Below are positions 53,876 through 63,345 of a stretch of 64,000 nucleotides of DNA, in pieces. Made by a program: the position numbers and the translations under genes. Source of the DNA: Xenorhabdus doucetiae (GTDB taxonomy: Bacteria; Pseudomonadota; Gammaproteobacteria; Enterobacterales; Enterobacteriaceae); assembly GCF_000968195.1 (NCBI RefSeq), contig NZ_FO704550.1, positions 1,798,001 through 1,862,000 of the forward strand, in the 5' to 3' direction. The notes under the pieces were generated by a model, which was given only the letters and a program-made list of their open reading frames with translations, was not told where the DNA came from and did no database searches. Position 1 is the stretch's first letter. Each line of letters opens with the position of its first letter.

Positions 53876-54250
53876 ATGACGGCAAATTTCTCTGACTGGT
53901 TTAATTCAATGAGTATTGCTAACAGACTCATCACCCTGCGCAAGCAAAAAGGCTTGTCACAACAGGCATTGGCGGATGCTATCGGCATTCACGTGACACA
54001 GATAAAACGTTATGAAGGCGGGATTTCGTTACCGTCGCTGGAAGCGATTAAGAAGATCGCGCAGACATTGCGGGTGACGACGGATTCATTGATATTTGAA
54101 GACAACGAGCTACAACCTGATAGCGACTTGGCTCTACAGTTTCAGGCTATCAGCAACATGCAGCCTGAACAGCGGCAGGTCATTAAGGAAGTGCTGGAAG
54201 GCATGATCATTAAGTACGAAGCTGAACGCTGGTCTTCCAAGATGAAGTAA
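53876..54250 (+). CDS. XRE-family regulator, type 2 (unit 3)
   Basis: 124 aa, identical to the unit 2 protein. Divergent from the primase gene. Confidence 0.85.
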   Translation: MTANFSDWFNSMSIANRLITLRKQKGLSQQALADAIGIHVTQIKRYEGGISLPSLEAIKKIAQTLRVTTDSLIFEDNELQPDSDLALQFQAISNMQPEQRQVIKEVLEGMIIKYEAERWSSKMK

Positions 54251-54325
54251 AAACGATTAACGCAACGTATTCGGGCGGGCACCCGAACACGCTGCTAACC
54301 ATAAGCAACTATTAAGGAGTTGAAC

Positions 54326-54613
54326 ATGGCTAAGGCGCATTCTAAGCAAAACGCGGCTCAAAATAAAGCTGCTAAAACAGAACGTTATTACACCGTGGGA
54401 TACGTCCCGCAAAACGACAAGGCCAACGCCCCGCCCGCAATACACCTTAAGGGGCAATGGCTTAAGGCCGCAGGGTTTGAGATTGGCGGCTCGGTCACGG
54501 TGAAGATTATGGACGGCTGTTTAGTGCTGATCCCCGACAGCGACGAGACGAACAGCCTCAAACAGCAATACCAGCGCCAGCGCGAGCTGATTGGCGACTA
54601 CAAAACCGTTTAA
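54326..54613 (+). CDS. SymE-like protein, unit 3
   Basis: 95 aa, identical to the unit 2 copy including the shortened C-terminus. Confidence 0.85.
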   Translation: MAKAHSKQNAAQNKAAKTERYYTVGYVPQNDKANAPPAIHLKGQWLKAAGFEIGGSVTVKIMDGCLVLIPDSDETNSLKQQYQRQRELIGDYKTV

Positions 54614-54626
54614 GGGAAGGCAGCTA

Positions 54627-54824
54627 ATGAGAACAGGCATTGAGCGGCTAGAGGAAGTGCACCTGAGCCACGAGGAAGCGATGGCACTGGCGCAACTGGT
54701 CAAGCGGCTGAGCTGGGCGGAGATACGCGCCTGTGCGGTAAATGACGATGAAGCCTGGCTGATTAAGGACGCGATAGGGCGGTTACAGTCGGCGCTGGCC
54801 TGGCACGGATACGCACCACGGTAA
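54627..54824 (+). CDS. Small conserved protein, DUF7706-like, unit 3
   Basis: 65 aa, identical to the unit 2 copy. 13 bases after symE. Confidence 0.75.
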   Translation: MRTGIERLEEVHLSHEEAMALAQLVKRLSWAEIRACAVNDDEAWLIKDAIGRLQSALAWHGYAPR

Positions 54825-54829
54825 ATAAA

Positions 54830-54865
54830 AAAGCCGGAAGATCACGGGGATCTTTCCGGCTTTAA
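54830..54865. terminator. Bidirectional terminator, unit 3
   Basis: Stem AAAGCCGGAAGATC / GATCTTTCCGGCTTT between convergent genes. Confidence 0.85.
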
Positions 54866-54867
54866 TC

Positions 54868-55299
54868 TTAAATATAAGACATTAATCTTTTATATAAGAA
54901 TTCGATAAAATTGCTTGCATACAATTTATGCTCTTCACCCAATGCAACATAAATAGCTTTCAATTCTCTGGTATCAAAGTAAAACTCTTCTCCAAAGTCT
55001 GTATTTGATACAACTAAACGCCCTTCATTCAGATAATCATTAGCTATTGTATTTTGGTATACTAAGTCACCACCTACAGCCTCTTCGAACGGAATGCAAT
55101 ATATACTGTATATTTCATCACCACATATATCGCCGCCCCCAAACCTGCCTAAAAACCATTTATAATCATCAGGTAAGGTCAATGACAATGCGCTTTCTGC
55201 TTTTTCTATCCATTCAGTTGAAGGTGCATCATCTGTGTTACCCATATTTAATAGATCAGAATGTTGAACAAATAGATCTAATAATTTCTCTCTATTCAT
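54868..55299 (-). CDS. SMI1/KNR4 (SUKH) immunity protein next to the Rhs tip
   Basis: 143 aa, identical to the copy at 48029. Its ATG overlaps the tip stop codon, so toxin and immunity are translationally coupled. It should neutralise the LHH nuclease. Confidence 0.9.
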   Translation of the reverse strand: MNREKLLDLFVQHSDLLNMGNTDDAPSTEWIEKAESALSLTLPDDYKWFLGRFGGGDICGDEIYSIYCIPFEEAVGGDLVYQNTIANDYLNEGRLVVSNTDFGEEFYFDTRELKAIYVALGEEHKLYASNFIEFLYKRLMSYI

Positions 55300-55694
55300 T
55301 TAAAATCTCCAGCTCTGTTCATCCAATACTGTTCTCTCCATTTATTAAATGCAGCACGATCTATTCCTGAAGGAATGGTATTAGGATTTATATGAATTGC
55401 TTTGTGATTGGTTTTATGGAATGTCTGGCTAAGCTCAGCTATAGGGCCATGTTGAGTTTGTAACATATGATGTAAATTGACAGCCTTACCATCATACCCA
55501 ACCGGTGCTCTACCTGATGCCATCCGTTCAATATTCGTTCCCCTGATCACTTTCCCTTTATCCCTCCATGTTGTCATTTTTTGAGGATCGAATAAATCAT
55601 CTCGTTGATAGACTTTATTGCCATTAAAGGTGACAGGATCAGAAGACCAATATTTTCTCTTTTGTGAATGACAGCCTGCTAGCCCAAACGGGTC
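55296..55694 (-). CDS. Rhs C-terminal toxin tip D, LHH-motif nuclease, adjacent to core
   Basis: Same 133-codon tip as at 48457. Upstream in this frame the core residues LAGGMNPYGYVHNPTGWIDPFGLAGC are present, so the tip joins the core hallmark correctly. A +1 change just before (near 55735) puts most of the core in another frame; the open frame itself runs up to 55895. LHH motif in NLHHMLQTQHG. Predicted DNase tip. Confidence 0.82.
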   Translation of the reverse strand, partial: DPFGLAGCHSQKRKYWSSDPVTFNGNKVYQRDDLFDPQKMTTWRDKGKVIRGTNIERMASGRAPVGYDGKAVNLHHMLQTQHGPIAELSQTFHKTNHKAIHINPNTIPSGIDRAAFNKWREQYWMNRAGDFK

Positions 55695-55698
55695 TATC
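55679..55698. repeat. Rhs core-tip junction (att-like site 4)
   Basis: The CTAGCCCAAACGGGTCT core also present at junction 3 is followed by ATC..., the true Rhs core sequence (encoding G-W-I before D-P-F), rather than TTAGGG. It marks the right end of unit 3. Confidence 0.8.
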
Positions 55699-55710
55699 CA
55701 TCCTGTCGGA

Positions 55711-57054
55711 TTATGCACATACCCATAAGGATTCATTCCTCCCGCCAAGTTCACGCTGGTCGGGAGAAATATACTGCGCCGTTTCCGGATTATAGTAACG
55801 AAAACGGTTATAGTATAGTCCGCTCTCTTGGTCCTCATACTGCCCAGCGAACCTGAAATTGCACCCAACATGGTAATCCGGATCATTGGACGCAATCACT
55901 TGTGATTTCTCGGCTTTTCCCCATGTCTTCAGCCGCTGCGCCCAAACCAGCGTGCCGTTTTCATTGAGCATTTCTCGCACGGTGCCTTGGTGGTCGCTGA
56001 CAATATAATGCAGCTTGCCCTTTTCAAAGCGCGCGGACGGTGTGAGTGCCCCCGGTTCGTACAACCAACGCACGCGGCTGTCCAGCGCCAGCGAGCCATC
56101 GGCGTAAACCGGCGTTTCCTCGATAAGTTGGTCGCCGCTCCATAGGTAATCCTGCCCCATGATGGCATCGGCTCTTGGCGCTAAATCCGGTTTGCCAGCT
56201 AACCACCGTTGCAGGTTTGCCGCCGTCAGCTTTCCATCGTGAACCTTGAGCTTACGTATTCGTCTGCCAAACGGATCATAGGCATAGCGCCAGCGCGAGC
56301 CGTCCGGGGTTTCGCAGTGGGTCAGCTGGTTTTGCGTATCCCAGCGGTAGCGCCAGACCTGCGGGCGGAAGCCGTCACGTTGTTCAGTTTTTTCCACCAG
56401 ACGCCCATTGTCATCATAGCGATAGCGGATATCGCCGTGCTGCACCACCCGCCCGGCGTTCTGGCGTTGGGTAACTTGTTCCATCGCGCCGTGGGCATCG
56501 ACCGGCAAGTGCCGGCTCAGGTTGCCGTTGGCATCGTAGCCAAACTGCTCTTCCTGCGGGCGCGTGCCGTCAAACAGGGTATGCAGGATTTGGTCGTTGG
56601 CATTATAGCGGTAGCGGGTTTGCCCCCAGCGGCTGTCGTCAATCACCCGCACATTATGGGCACGGTCATATTGCCAGCTCCGGTTGACCGCCGAGGCCTG
56701 CGGCGGAAAATGCGGGTCATTTTGTGCCAGTGTTTCCCGGAAAAAGGAGGTGGCCTGCCCCGCCGACTGATGCGCCAGCAATCCGGTTGCGGTGTAGCGG
56801 CTGGCAAGAATAAAGCCGTCGGCACTTTCGCGTACTGTTTCCCTGCCTAAGGCGTCATGCTGCAAGGTGAGCGGCGCATGTTGGTTAAGCTGAAAGTGGT
56901 TCAGTTGCGCCAGCGGGTTGTAGCCAAAATGCAGGGTGTTGTCATCCAGTTGTTCGCTTAACGGCTGCCCCGTCAGCGTATCCCATGTCCGGTGGATTTC
57001 CCGCCCGTTGATACGCTCCACAGGTCGGCAGGCCAGTGTCCTTGTCATACTCAA
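55711..57054 (-). pseudogene. Rhs core, C-terminal fragment (frame-shifted)
   Basis: About 447 residues of YD-repeat sequence (many YxYDxxGR-like units) ending in the Rhs shell-closing hallmark YYNRFRYYNPETAQYISPD. It is out of frame with the N-terminal fragment upstream and with the toxin tip downstream. Single-base changes lie near 57030 and 55735. Confidence 0.85.
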
Positions 57055-57135
57055 ACTCTACCACCGCATCGGCATTGGTGGCTTTCACCAGTTGGTGCCG
57101 CTTGTTGTATTCGTAACTGGTGGTTGCGGTGAGCT

Positions 57136-59838
57136 TTAAGTTCCCCCCTCCACCGGCTGCCAACTTTCCTGTCTGAACCGCAAAACAGGCGGCGGAATAG
57201 TGCCAGCGAAGCTGCTAACCTTCCGAATACGTACCCTGTGTCCGGCGGCCCTTCTTGTACTAAAGATATTCAAGGGTACTCCTAGGTAAATCCGGTCTCC
57301 TCCATTATCCGCCCCCGCCGCATCCCGCTCATAGCGGTAGACCTCCCCGGTGGAGACGGTGACGGTACTCAGCCGGGTGAGCTTGTCATAGCCAAATTTC
57401 AGGGTGGTACCGTCGGGGCGGAGGACGGTGGTCAGCAGGTCAAACGCGCCGTAAGTGTAGCGGCTGGTACGCCCTTCGCCGTCCGTGACCGCCACCACCC
57501 GCCGCTCGCTGTCGTAGGCCAGTGTTTGCGTGACGCCGTCGGCGAGGGTGATTTCGCTCAGGCTGCCGTTGCTGAGGCTGGCATGGTCGGGGCTGTATTG
57601 GTAGCGGGTCTCCTGTTTCAGCGCGTCGGTAAAACGGCGCAGGCGGCCCAGCGCATCCAGCTCCAGCCCGGTGGTTTCGCCATCCGGCGTCATCACGGCG
57701 GCGAGGCGCTGGTGTTCATCATAGGCGTAGTGCCACGCCCGGCCGTCCGGCAGCAGGCGCTGGCGCAGTTCGCCGTGCGTGCCGTACTGGTAGGCTTCTT
57801 GGTGCCCCAATGGGTTAGTCACTGCCGTCAGGTTGCCCTGTTCATCATAATGCCATTGCCAGCGTTCGCCGGTCGGCAGCACGCTTTCGGTGAGCTGCCC
57901 GTGTTCGTCATAACCGTAAGCAAAGGTGTCGCCCGTCGGCAGTTTCACTTCGGTCAGCGCCCCGTCAGGGTTGTAACCGAAGGTGGTTATTCTGCCTGCC
58001 GGATCGGCCTCCCAGAGGATTTGGCTATGGCGCCACTGGCGGCGGGTGATGCGCCCCAGCGGATCGACTTCACGGGTCACTAACCCATTATGATCGTAAT
58101 GGTGCTGGGTTTCTCCCCCTTCGGCATCCAGATAGGTGGTAATACGCGCCCGATCATCATAGCGGAACCGATCATGCCAGTAACCGCTGGGAGAGGCCAT
58201 ACTGATCACCCGGCCCCGTTCATCATAAGTGAGATGGAGATCGGTCTGGTCGGTATCATGCCAGCGGGTCATGCGCCCCTGCGCATCATATTCATGCCAC
58301 AGGTGGTGGTGCTGGAACGCGTCACACTCGCTCAGGTAGCCCTGCGGATCATACCGGCAGGTCAGCAGGCGCTGCGATTTTTGCGATTCAAGATAATCCA
58401 CGGTCTGGAGTTGCCGGTTGTGATAACCCAACACCAGCCGCAAACCATCCGTGCGCGTGACTTCCGTCAGTTGCGACTGTTTATCGTAGATAAACTGGAT
58501 CATGTTCTGACGGCGATCGGTGATCGCGGACAGTTTACGGATATTTCCGGCAGCCTGGTTGAAATGGTAAGTCAACTGGGCGCGGCGGTCAGTCAGGCAC
58601 AGTTCACCCGTCAGTTCCCCCGTCAGGACGCAATGGGGAATATGTTTATTACGGGCGAGTACCTGATTTTCCGGCGTACTGAAATCGTAAATGACGCCGT
58701 CGGTATCCGTGAAATCCACCCTGCCGTCGGTCAACACTAACTGGCGTGACCAGTCATCCGCCCATTTTTCACCAAACAGGCCACTCAGGTTCGCGGTGGA
58801 ACGATAGGTGCGGGTCAGGGTGATCGGCAACAGTCCGGGGATAACGATAACCGGCCAGACTTGCAGGAAGTCGCCGGTCGCCATATCGACCGGTTCGCTT
58901 TTTGTACTACAGGTTCCCGTACAGCTTCCCTCTTTGTTATTGGACGGCGTGGCATCATCCTTGGGCGGTTCTTTGGCGGGTTTGGCTTCCGGGGTCTCTT
59001 TGGGTTGGGCTTTGACTTTACCGCCGGAGGCGTTTTTTTGGGGGGATAGTACCGGTCCGAGAGTGCCCGCCTCTGCGGTTTTCGCCATCTCGCCGGTTCT
59101 TCCCGCCACTGCGCCTGCTTCTGCAATTTTCGCCATCTCACCGGTTTTAGCCGCTGCCCTTGCAGTTCCGGCACCTTTTACCGGACCAATAAGCATGGCG
59201 ATATCAAATGCTGTTCCGCCCACGCGTTGCCCGGGAGTATCCAGTGTCATCTTATATTCATCCAGATTGAACTGGCTGGCATTCGTGCGGTTGGCATCCG
59301 CTACTTCCCTTATCACTTCGGCTTGCTTTTCGGCATCACTATTACCAAACACCTTTCCCCAAAAAGCTAACGAACCTGCCGATTCGTCCATCTCACGGCT
59401 GGCATTCAGCATACCGCCTTTGACTGACATTTCGACCAGATCAACCCCGGTATTACTGGCGGATTTGGCAATCCCTTTCTGCTGCTCAATCGGATTCCAT
59501 CCATCCAGAGTTGACAGATCCTCGACGGTTTCTTTCGCTTTATCTGCGACCGCATTTCCCAATGCACTTCCCATCGCTTTAAGCGTTTCCCATACTCCCT
59601 TTTCGGATTTGGTTTCCGGTGTCACAGCGGGATTCGCTTCCTCCGGTGGATTTGTGCCCTGCGGGGCCTGGCCGACGATTTTACCCAGCGTGTTGCCCTC
59701 ACCGGTCGGGCTGTCATGCCGAACCTTTTGGGGTAACGGGGAATTCGGTTTAGGGGGGACAATATCCTTCGGGCTGAGCGGTTCTTTTGCCTTGGCTGCC
59801 GCTTTGCTGGCTGTTCCGGTTACGTGTTTTTTTTCCAT
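57136..59838 (-). pseudogene. Rhs protein, N-terminal and core part (truncated by frameshifts)
   Basis: 900 codons from the ATG at 59838, which has a perfect AGGAGG eight bases upstream (the frame is open further but this start is clearly better). The N-terminal ~300 residues are Pro/Lys-rich then Ala-rich helical, with no PAAR motif I can see. The Rhs core then begins at KSEPVDMATGDFLQVWPVIVIPGLLPITLTRTYRS, followed by dozens of YD repeats. The family sequence is lost after about 57310: the last ~50 residues are out of frame, and two in-frame stops appear in the frame that best continues the core. The gene is broken unless the sequence has errors. Confidence 0.85.
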
Positions 59839-60293
59839 AATTTTCCTCCTTATGCCCCGTTCATCCAAAATTCATCCCCGTGGCGCAGAACCTGCATGTT
59901 GTTGGCTCGAACCGTGGCACAAGATTTAAATCTCACTCACATTGTCTCCGACAAATTTGTTAATTAAAGACGCAATACGCTGTTTTTCGATAATTTGAAG
60001 GAACACTGTGTCCGAATATATCGGCTGATCCGTGATAAAAAATGGAGGAAATAATAAATAACGCCGGAGTAAAGACCAAATGAAATCAAGTGAAATAAAA
60101 AACGGTATCCGACAATAACGGTGTAAAAAGTTAAAATGATTGCTGTTGAAAAATAATATTCTGAGATAGCGTATATGATGAGTACACAGAGCCGTTTAAT
60201 ATTTATCCATAAAAGGTGTGTTTGTCATAACGCAATGATATTAATAATAAAAAATAAGTGATAATTTTGACGGGATTATGATCATTTTAATTT

Positions 60294-60309
60294 CGTGAGG
60301 CAGATCACA
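60294..60309. promoter_or_regulatory. CRP-like site upstream of ppsA
   Basis: GTGA-N6-TCAC in CGTGAGGCAGATCACA, close to the CRP consensus TGTGA-N6-TCACA, about 325 bases before the ppsA start. Could act on rhs or ppsA. Confidence 0.5.
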
Positions 60310-60514
60310 AAAAATCTGTTTTTAGCAATGAGATTGTTTATTTTCTGTTTTTTTTGATAAAAAAAGCGTAACAATGAAGGATATATTTGCCTTGAATATA
60401 TAAATACCGGCTATTCATTCAAATAAAAATAAATATTGCGGCGAGATCACTCCTTTCTGATGTGTGCCAGGGCGATATGCAGTATATAGGTAAACAAAAA
60501 ATAATCTTGTTGGG

Positions 60515-60526
60515 TTGATCGATTCA
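60515..60526. promoter_or_regulatory. Cra (FruR)-like operator upstream of ppsA
   Basis: TTGATCGATTCA fits the Cra consensus (TGAATCGATTCA type) with one or two mismatches, 105-116 bases before the ATG. E. coli ppsA is Cra-activated, which supports the call. Confidence 0.65.
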
Positions 60527-60630
60527 CCTTTCTATATCTGGCAAGACAATGTGCTAGGCTATTTCTTGCTGTGAAGAGCAGCATTAATTTTCCGATTTGT
60601 ACCTCCGAATGTAAAAAAGGATAGTTTCGA

Positions 60631-63009
60631 ATGTCCAATAGTGGCCTCACCCCAAGCAATGTGCTCTGGTATAATCAATTAGGCATGAATGACGTTAATC
60701 GGGTCGGTGGTAAAAACGCCTCGCTCGGCGAGATGATTACCAATCTGGCTGAACTTGGCGTGTCTGTTCCGAATGGTTTTGCTACAACAGCACAGGCATT
60801 TAATGATTTTCTGGAACAAAGTGGTGTGAACCAGCGTATTTATCAATTGCTGGATGAAACCCATGTTGATGATGTCAATCAATTGGCCAAAGCGGGCGCA
60901 CAGATCCGCCAGTGGGTGATTGATACACCATTTACGCCCCAACTTGAACAAGATATCCGCGATGCCTATTCGCAATTATCTGAAGGCGAGCCGGATGCCT
61001 CTTTCGCCGTGCGCTCTTCCGCAACAGCCGAAGATATGCCGGATGCTTCTTTTGCCGGACAGCAAGAAACTTTCTTGAATGTGCAGGGCATTGATGCGGT
61101 GATGGTGGCTATCAAGCATGTCTTTGCCTCACTTTTTAATGATCGTGCGATTTCTTATCGTGTCCATCAGGGTTATGACCACCGTGGTGTTGCACTTTCG
61201 GCGGGGGTGCAGCGTATGGTGCGCTCTGATTTGGCTTCGTCTGGGGTGATGTTCACCATTGATACGGAATCCGGGTTTGATCAGGTTGTGTTTATTACCT
61301 CCGCTTATGGTTTGGGGGAGATGGTCGTGCAGGGAGCGGTTAACCCTGATGAGTTTTATGTCCATAAACCCACGTTGAAAAATCATCGCCCTGCAATCGT
61401 ACGTCGCAATCTTGGTTCTAAAAAAATACGTATGGTTTATGCCGATAGCAAAGAGCATGGCAAGCAAGTGCGAACGGAAAATGTATCAGATGAATTACGC
61501 AATCGTTTCTCTTTAGCTGACAATGAAGTGGAAGAGCTGGCCAGACAAGCTTTGTTGATTGAGAAACATTATGGTCGTCCGATGGATATCGAGTGGGCGA
61601 AAGATGGGCATAATGGCAAGTTATATATTGTTCAAGCCCGTCCTGAAACGGTTCGCTCGAATCAGCAAGTGATGGAACGCTACCAACTCAACGAGCAGGG
61701 CAGTGTGTTAGTTGAAGGCCGGGCAATTGGGCATCGTATCGGTGTTGGAACGGTCAAGGTTATTCATAATCTGAGTGAAATGGATCGCATCCAAGCGGGG
61801 GATGTGCTGGTCACGGACATGACTGATCCCGACTGGGAGCCGATAATGAAAAAAGCGGCGGCCATCGTGACCAATCGTGGCGGCCGCACCTGCCACGCAG
61901 CCATTATTGCCCGTGAACTGGGTATTCCTGCCGTGGTCGGTTGTGGCGATGCGACTGAGCGTTTGCAAGAAGGCCAGCAGGTAACGGTTTCTTGTTCAGA
62001 AGGGGATACGGGCTACGTTTATTTGAATAAGTTGGACTTTAGCATTCAGAGTTCCCACATTGATAAGCTGCCGGAATTGGATGTGAAGATCATGATGAAT
62101 GTGGGTAATCCTGATCGGGCATTTGATTTCGCCTGTTTGCCCAATGAAGGCGTTGGCTTGGCGAGGTTGGAGTTTATTATTAACCGAATGATCGGGGTAC
62201 ACCCTCGTGCCCTGCTCGAATTTTCCGAACAATCCCTTGATCTGCAAGAACAAATTAAGTCGTTGATGGTGGGTTATGATGATCCGGTTGAGTTTTATGT
62301 TGGGAAATTGACCGAGGGAATTGCAACGCTGGCGGCAGCATTCTGGCCTAAACGCGTGATCGTTCGCTTATCCGATTTCAAATCTAATGAATATGCGAAC
62401 TTAGTCGGTGGAGACCGCTATGAGCCACATGAAGAAAACCCGATGTTGGGTTTCCGTGGCGCAGGACGCTACGTTTCTGACAGTTTCCGCCAATGTTTTG
62501 CTCTGGAGTGTGAGGCCGTCAAACGGGTACGTAATGTGATGGGGTTAACCAACGTTGAAGTGATGATCCCATTTGTGCGTACAGTTGCTCAGGCGGAAGC
62601 GGTTATCGGGGAATTGGCCGCTCAAGGCTTGAAGCGCGGTGAAAATGGGTTGAAAGTCATCATGATGTGTGAAATCCCGTCGAATGCGTTATTGGCAGAG
62701 CAATTCCTTGAACATTTTGACGGTTTCTCCATTGGCTCAAATGATATGACGCAATTGGCCTTGGGATTAGATCGTGATTCTGGGGTGGTATCCGAATTAT
62801 TCGATGAACGTGATGATGCGGTGAAGCAATTGCTTTCTATGGCAATTCAGGCGGCTAAACGTCAGGGAAAATATGTTGGTATTTGTGGACAAGGCCCATC
62901 GGATCATGAGGATTTTGCGCAGTGGTTAATGAAAGAGGGAATTGACAGCTTATCGTTGAATCCTGATACCGTTGTGAAAACGTGGATTTCTTTAGCCGGA
63001 AATCACTAA
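60631..63009 (+). CDS. ppsA: Phosphoenolpyruvate synthase
   Basis: 792 aa, full family length. It converts pyruvate + ATP to PEP + AMP + Pi for gluconeogenesis. N-terminal nucleotide-binding domain (GGKNASLGEM, SFAVRSSATAEDMPDASFAGQQET), swivelling phosphohistidine domain with His422 (GGRTCHAAIIARELGIPAVVGC), and a C-terminal PEP/pyruvate barrel (GSNDMTQLALGLDRDSG, GICGQGPSD). The ATG follows AAAAAGG. Controlled by PpsR, whose gene lies on the far side of the Rhs island. Confidence 0.97.
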   Translation: MSNSGLTPSNVLWYNQLGMNDVNRVGGKNASLGEMITNLAELGVSVPNGFATTAQAFNDFLEQSGVNQRIYQLLDETHVDDVNQLAKAGAQIRQWVIDTPFTPQLEQDIRDAYSQLSEGEPDASFAVRSSATAEDMPDASFAGQQETFLNVQGIDAVMVAIKHVFASLFNDRAISYRVHQGYDHRGVALSAGVQRMVRSDLASSGVMFTIDTESGFDQVVFITSAYGLGEMVVQGAVNPDEFYVHKPTLKNHRPAIVRRNLGSKKIRMVYADSKEHGKQVRTENVSDELRNRFSLADNEVEELARQALLIEKHYGRPMDIEWAKDGHNGKLYIVQARPETVRSNQQVMERYQLNEQGSVLVEGRAIGHRIGVGTVKVIHNLSEMDRIQAGDVLVTDMTDPDWEPIMKKAAAIVTNRGGRTCHAAIIARELGIPAVVGCGDATERLQEGQQVTVSCSEGDTGYVYLNKLDFSIQSSHIDKLPELDVKIMMNVGNPDRAFDFACLPNEGVGLARLEFIINRMIGVHPRALLEFSEQSLDLQEQIKSLMVGYDDPVEFYVGKLTEGIATLAAAFWPKRVIVRLSDFKSNEYANLVGGDRYEPHEENPMLGFRGAGRYVSDSFRQCFALECEAVKRVRNVMGLTNVEVMIPFVRTVAQAEAVIGELAAQGLKRGENGLKVIMMCEIPSNALLAEQFLEHFDGFSIGSNDMTQLALGLDRDSGVVSELFDERDDAVKQLLSMAIQAAKRQGKYVGICGQGPSDHEDFAQWLMKEGIDSLSLNPDTVVKTWISLAGNH

Positions 63010-63034
63010 TCACATTTAATTCAGACCTAAATAT

Positions 63035-63068
63035 AAAAGCCTGTCAGAATACTTTCAGGCTTTTATAT
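63035..63068 (+). terminator. Rho-independent terminator of ppsA
   Basis: Stem AAAAGCCTG / CAGGCTTTT followed by a T-rich tail, 26 bases after the stop. Confidence 0.85.
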
Positions 63069-63230
63069 TTTATATAACATAATAAATACGTTTTCCTCAT
63101 AGTGAGAGTCTGCAATCTTGTCCTGCGCACCGCGTGGGATAAAATTTGCGCTTATCATTTTGAAACGCTATTTATTTTGGGACATGGAGGATTAATTATG
63201 GAGGAATTATGAAGGAAATAAAAAAAATAC

Positions 63231-63345
63231 CAAAAAAAAAGCCTATCATGGGCTGACAGGCAAAGACTACACACAGCAATATATATTACTTGATTGAACC
63301 CAACCTATGGCGTTGTAGGCTGAGATTGCAATACTCTGGGAAACG
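63231..63345 (-). ncRNA. rprA: RprA small RNA homologue
   Basis: On the - strand the block TTGCTGTGTGTAGTCTTTGC (63260-63279) is identical to the conserved 3' part of E. coli RprA, followed by a GCCT...AGGC hairpin and a long T run, as in that sRNA. RprA activates rpoS translation through Hfq and is switched on by RcsB. A TAAGAGAATTCTTA palindrome at about 63392-63405 resembles an RcsAB box and lies at a plausible distance upstream. In E. coli rprA is also beside ydiK. The 5' half is poorly conserved, so its start is approximate. Confidence 0.75.

Larger units (their letters stand above)
48856..55694. mobile_element. Tip-carrying integrative element, unit 3 (6839 bp), next to the Rhs core
   Basis: Same gene set as unit 2 and almost the same sequence, so either a tandem duplication or a second integration of the same element. 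By the model it is the youngest insertion, and its tip is the one placed against the core. Its primase gene has a local frame change. Confidence 0.82.
59869..60630. other. Intergenic region between Rhs gene and ppsA (right edge of island)
   Basis: AT-rich 760 bp with no convincing ORF. It should contain the divergent promoters of rhs (- strand) and ppsA (+ strand). A CRP-like site (60294) and a Cra-like site (60515) are listed separately. No direct repeat matching the ppsR side was found by eye, so the exact island border is unknown. Confidence 0.5.

Noticed and set aside
33750..55695. CRISPR array or transposon (IS) explanation for the repeats
   Set aside because: The repeats are ~6.8 kb with genes. 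No short spaced repeats and no transposase genes are present.
33691..60630. tRNA gene as integration site of the island
   Set aside because: No tRNA-like sequence was seen at either edge, and the element junctions fall within rhs.
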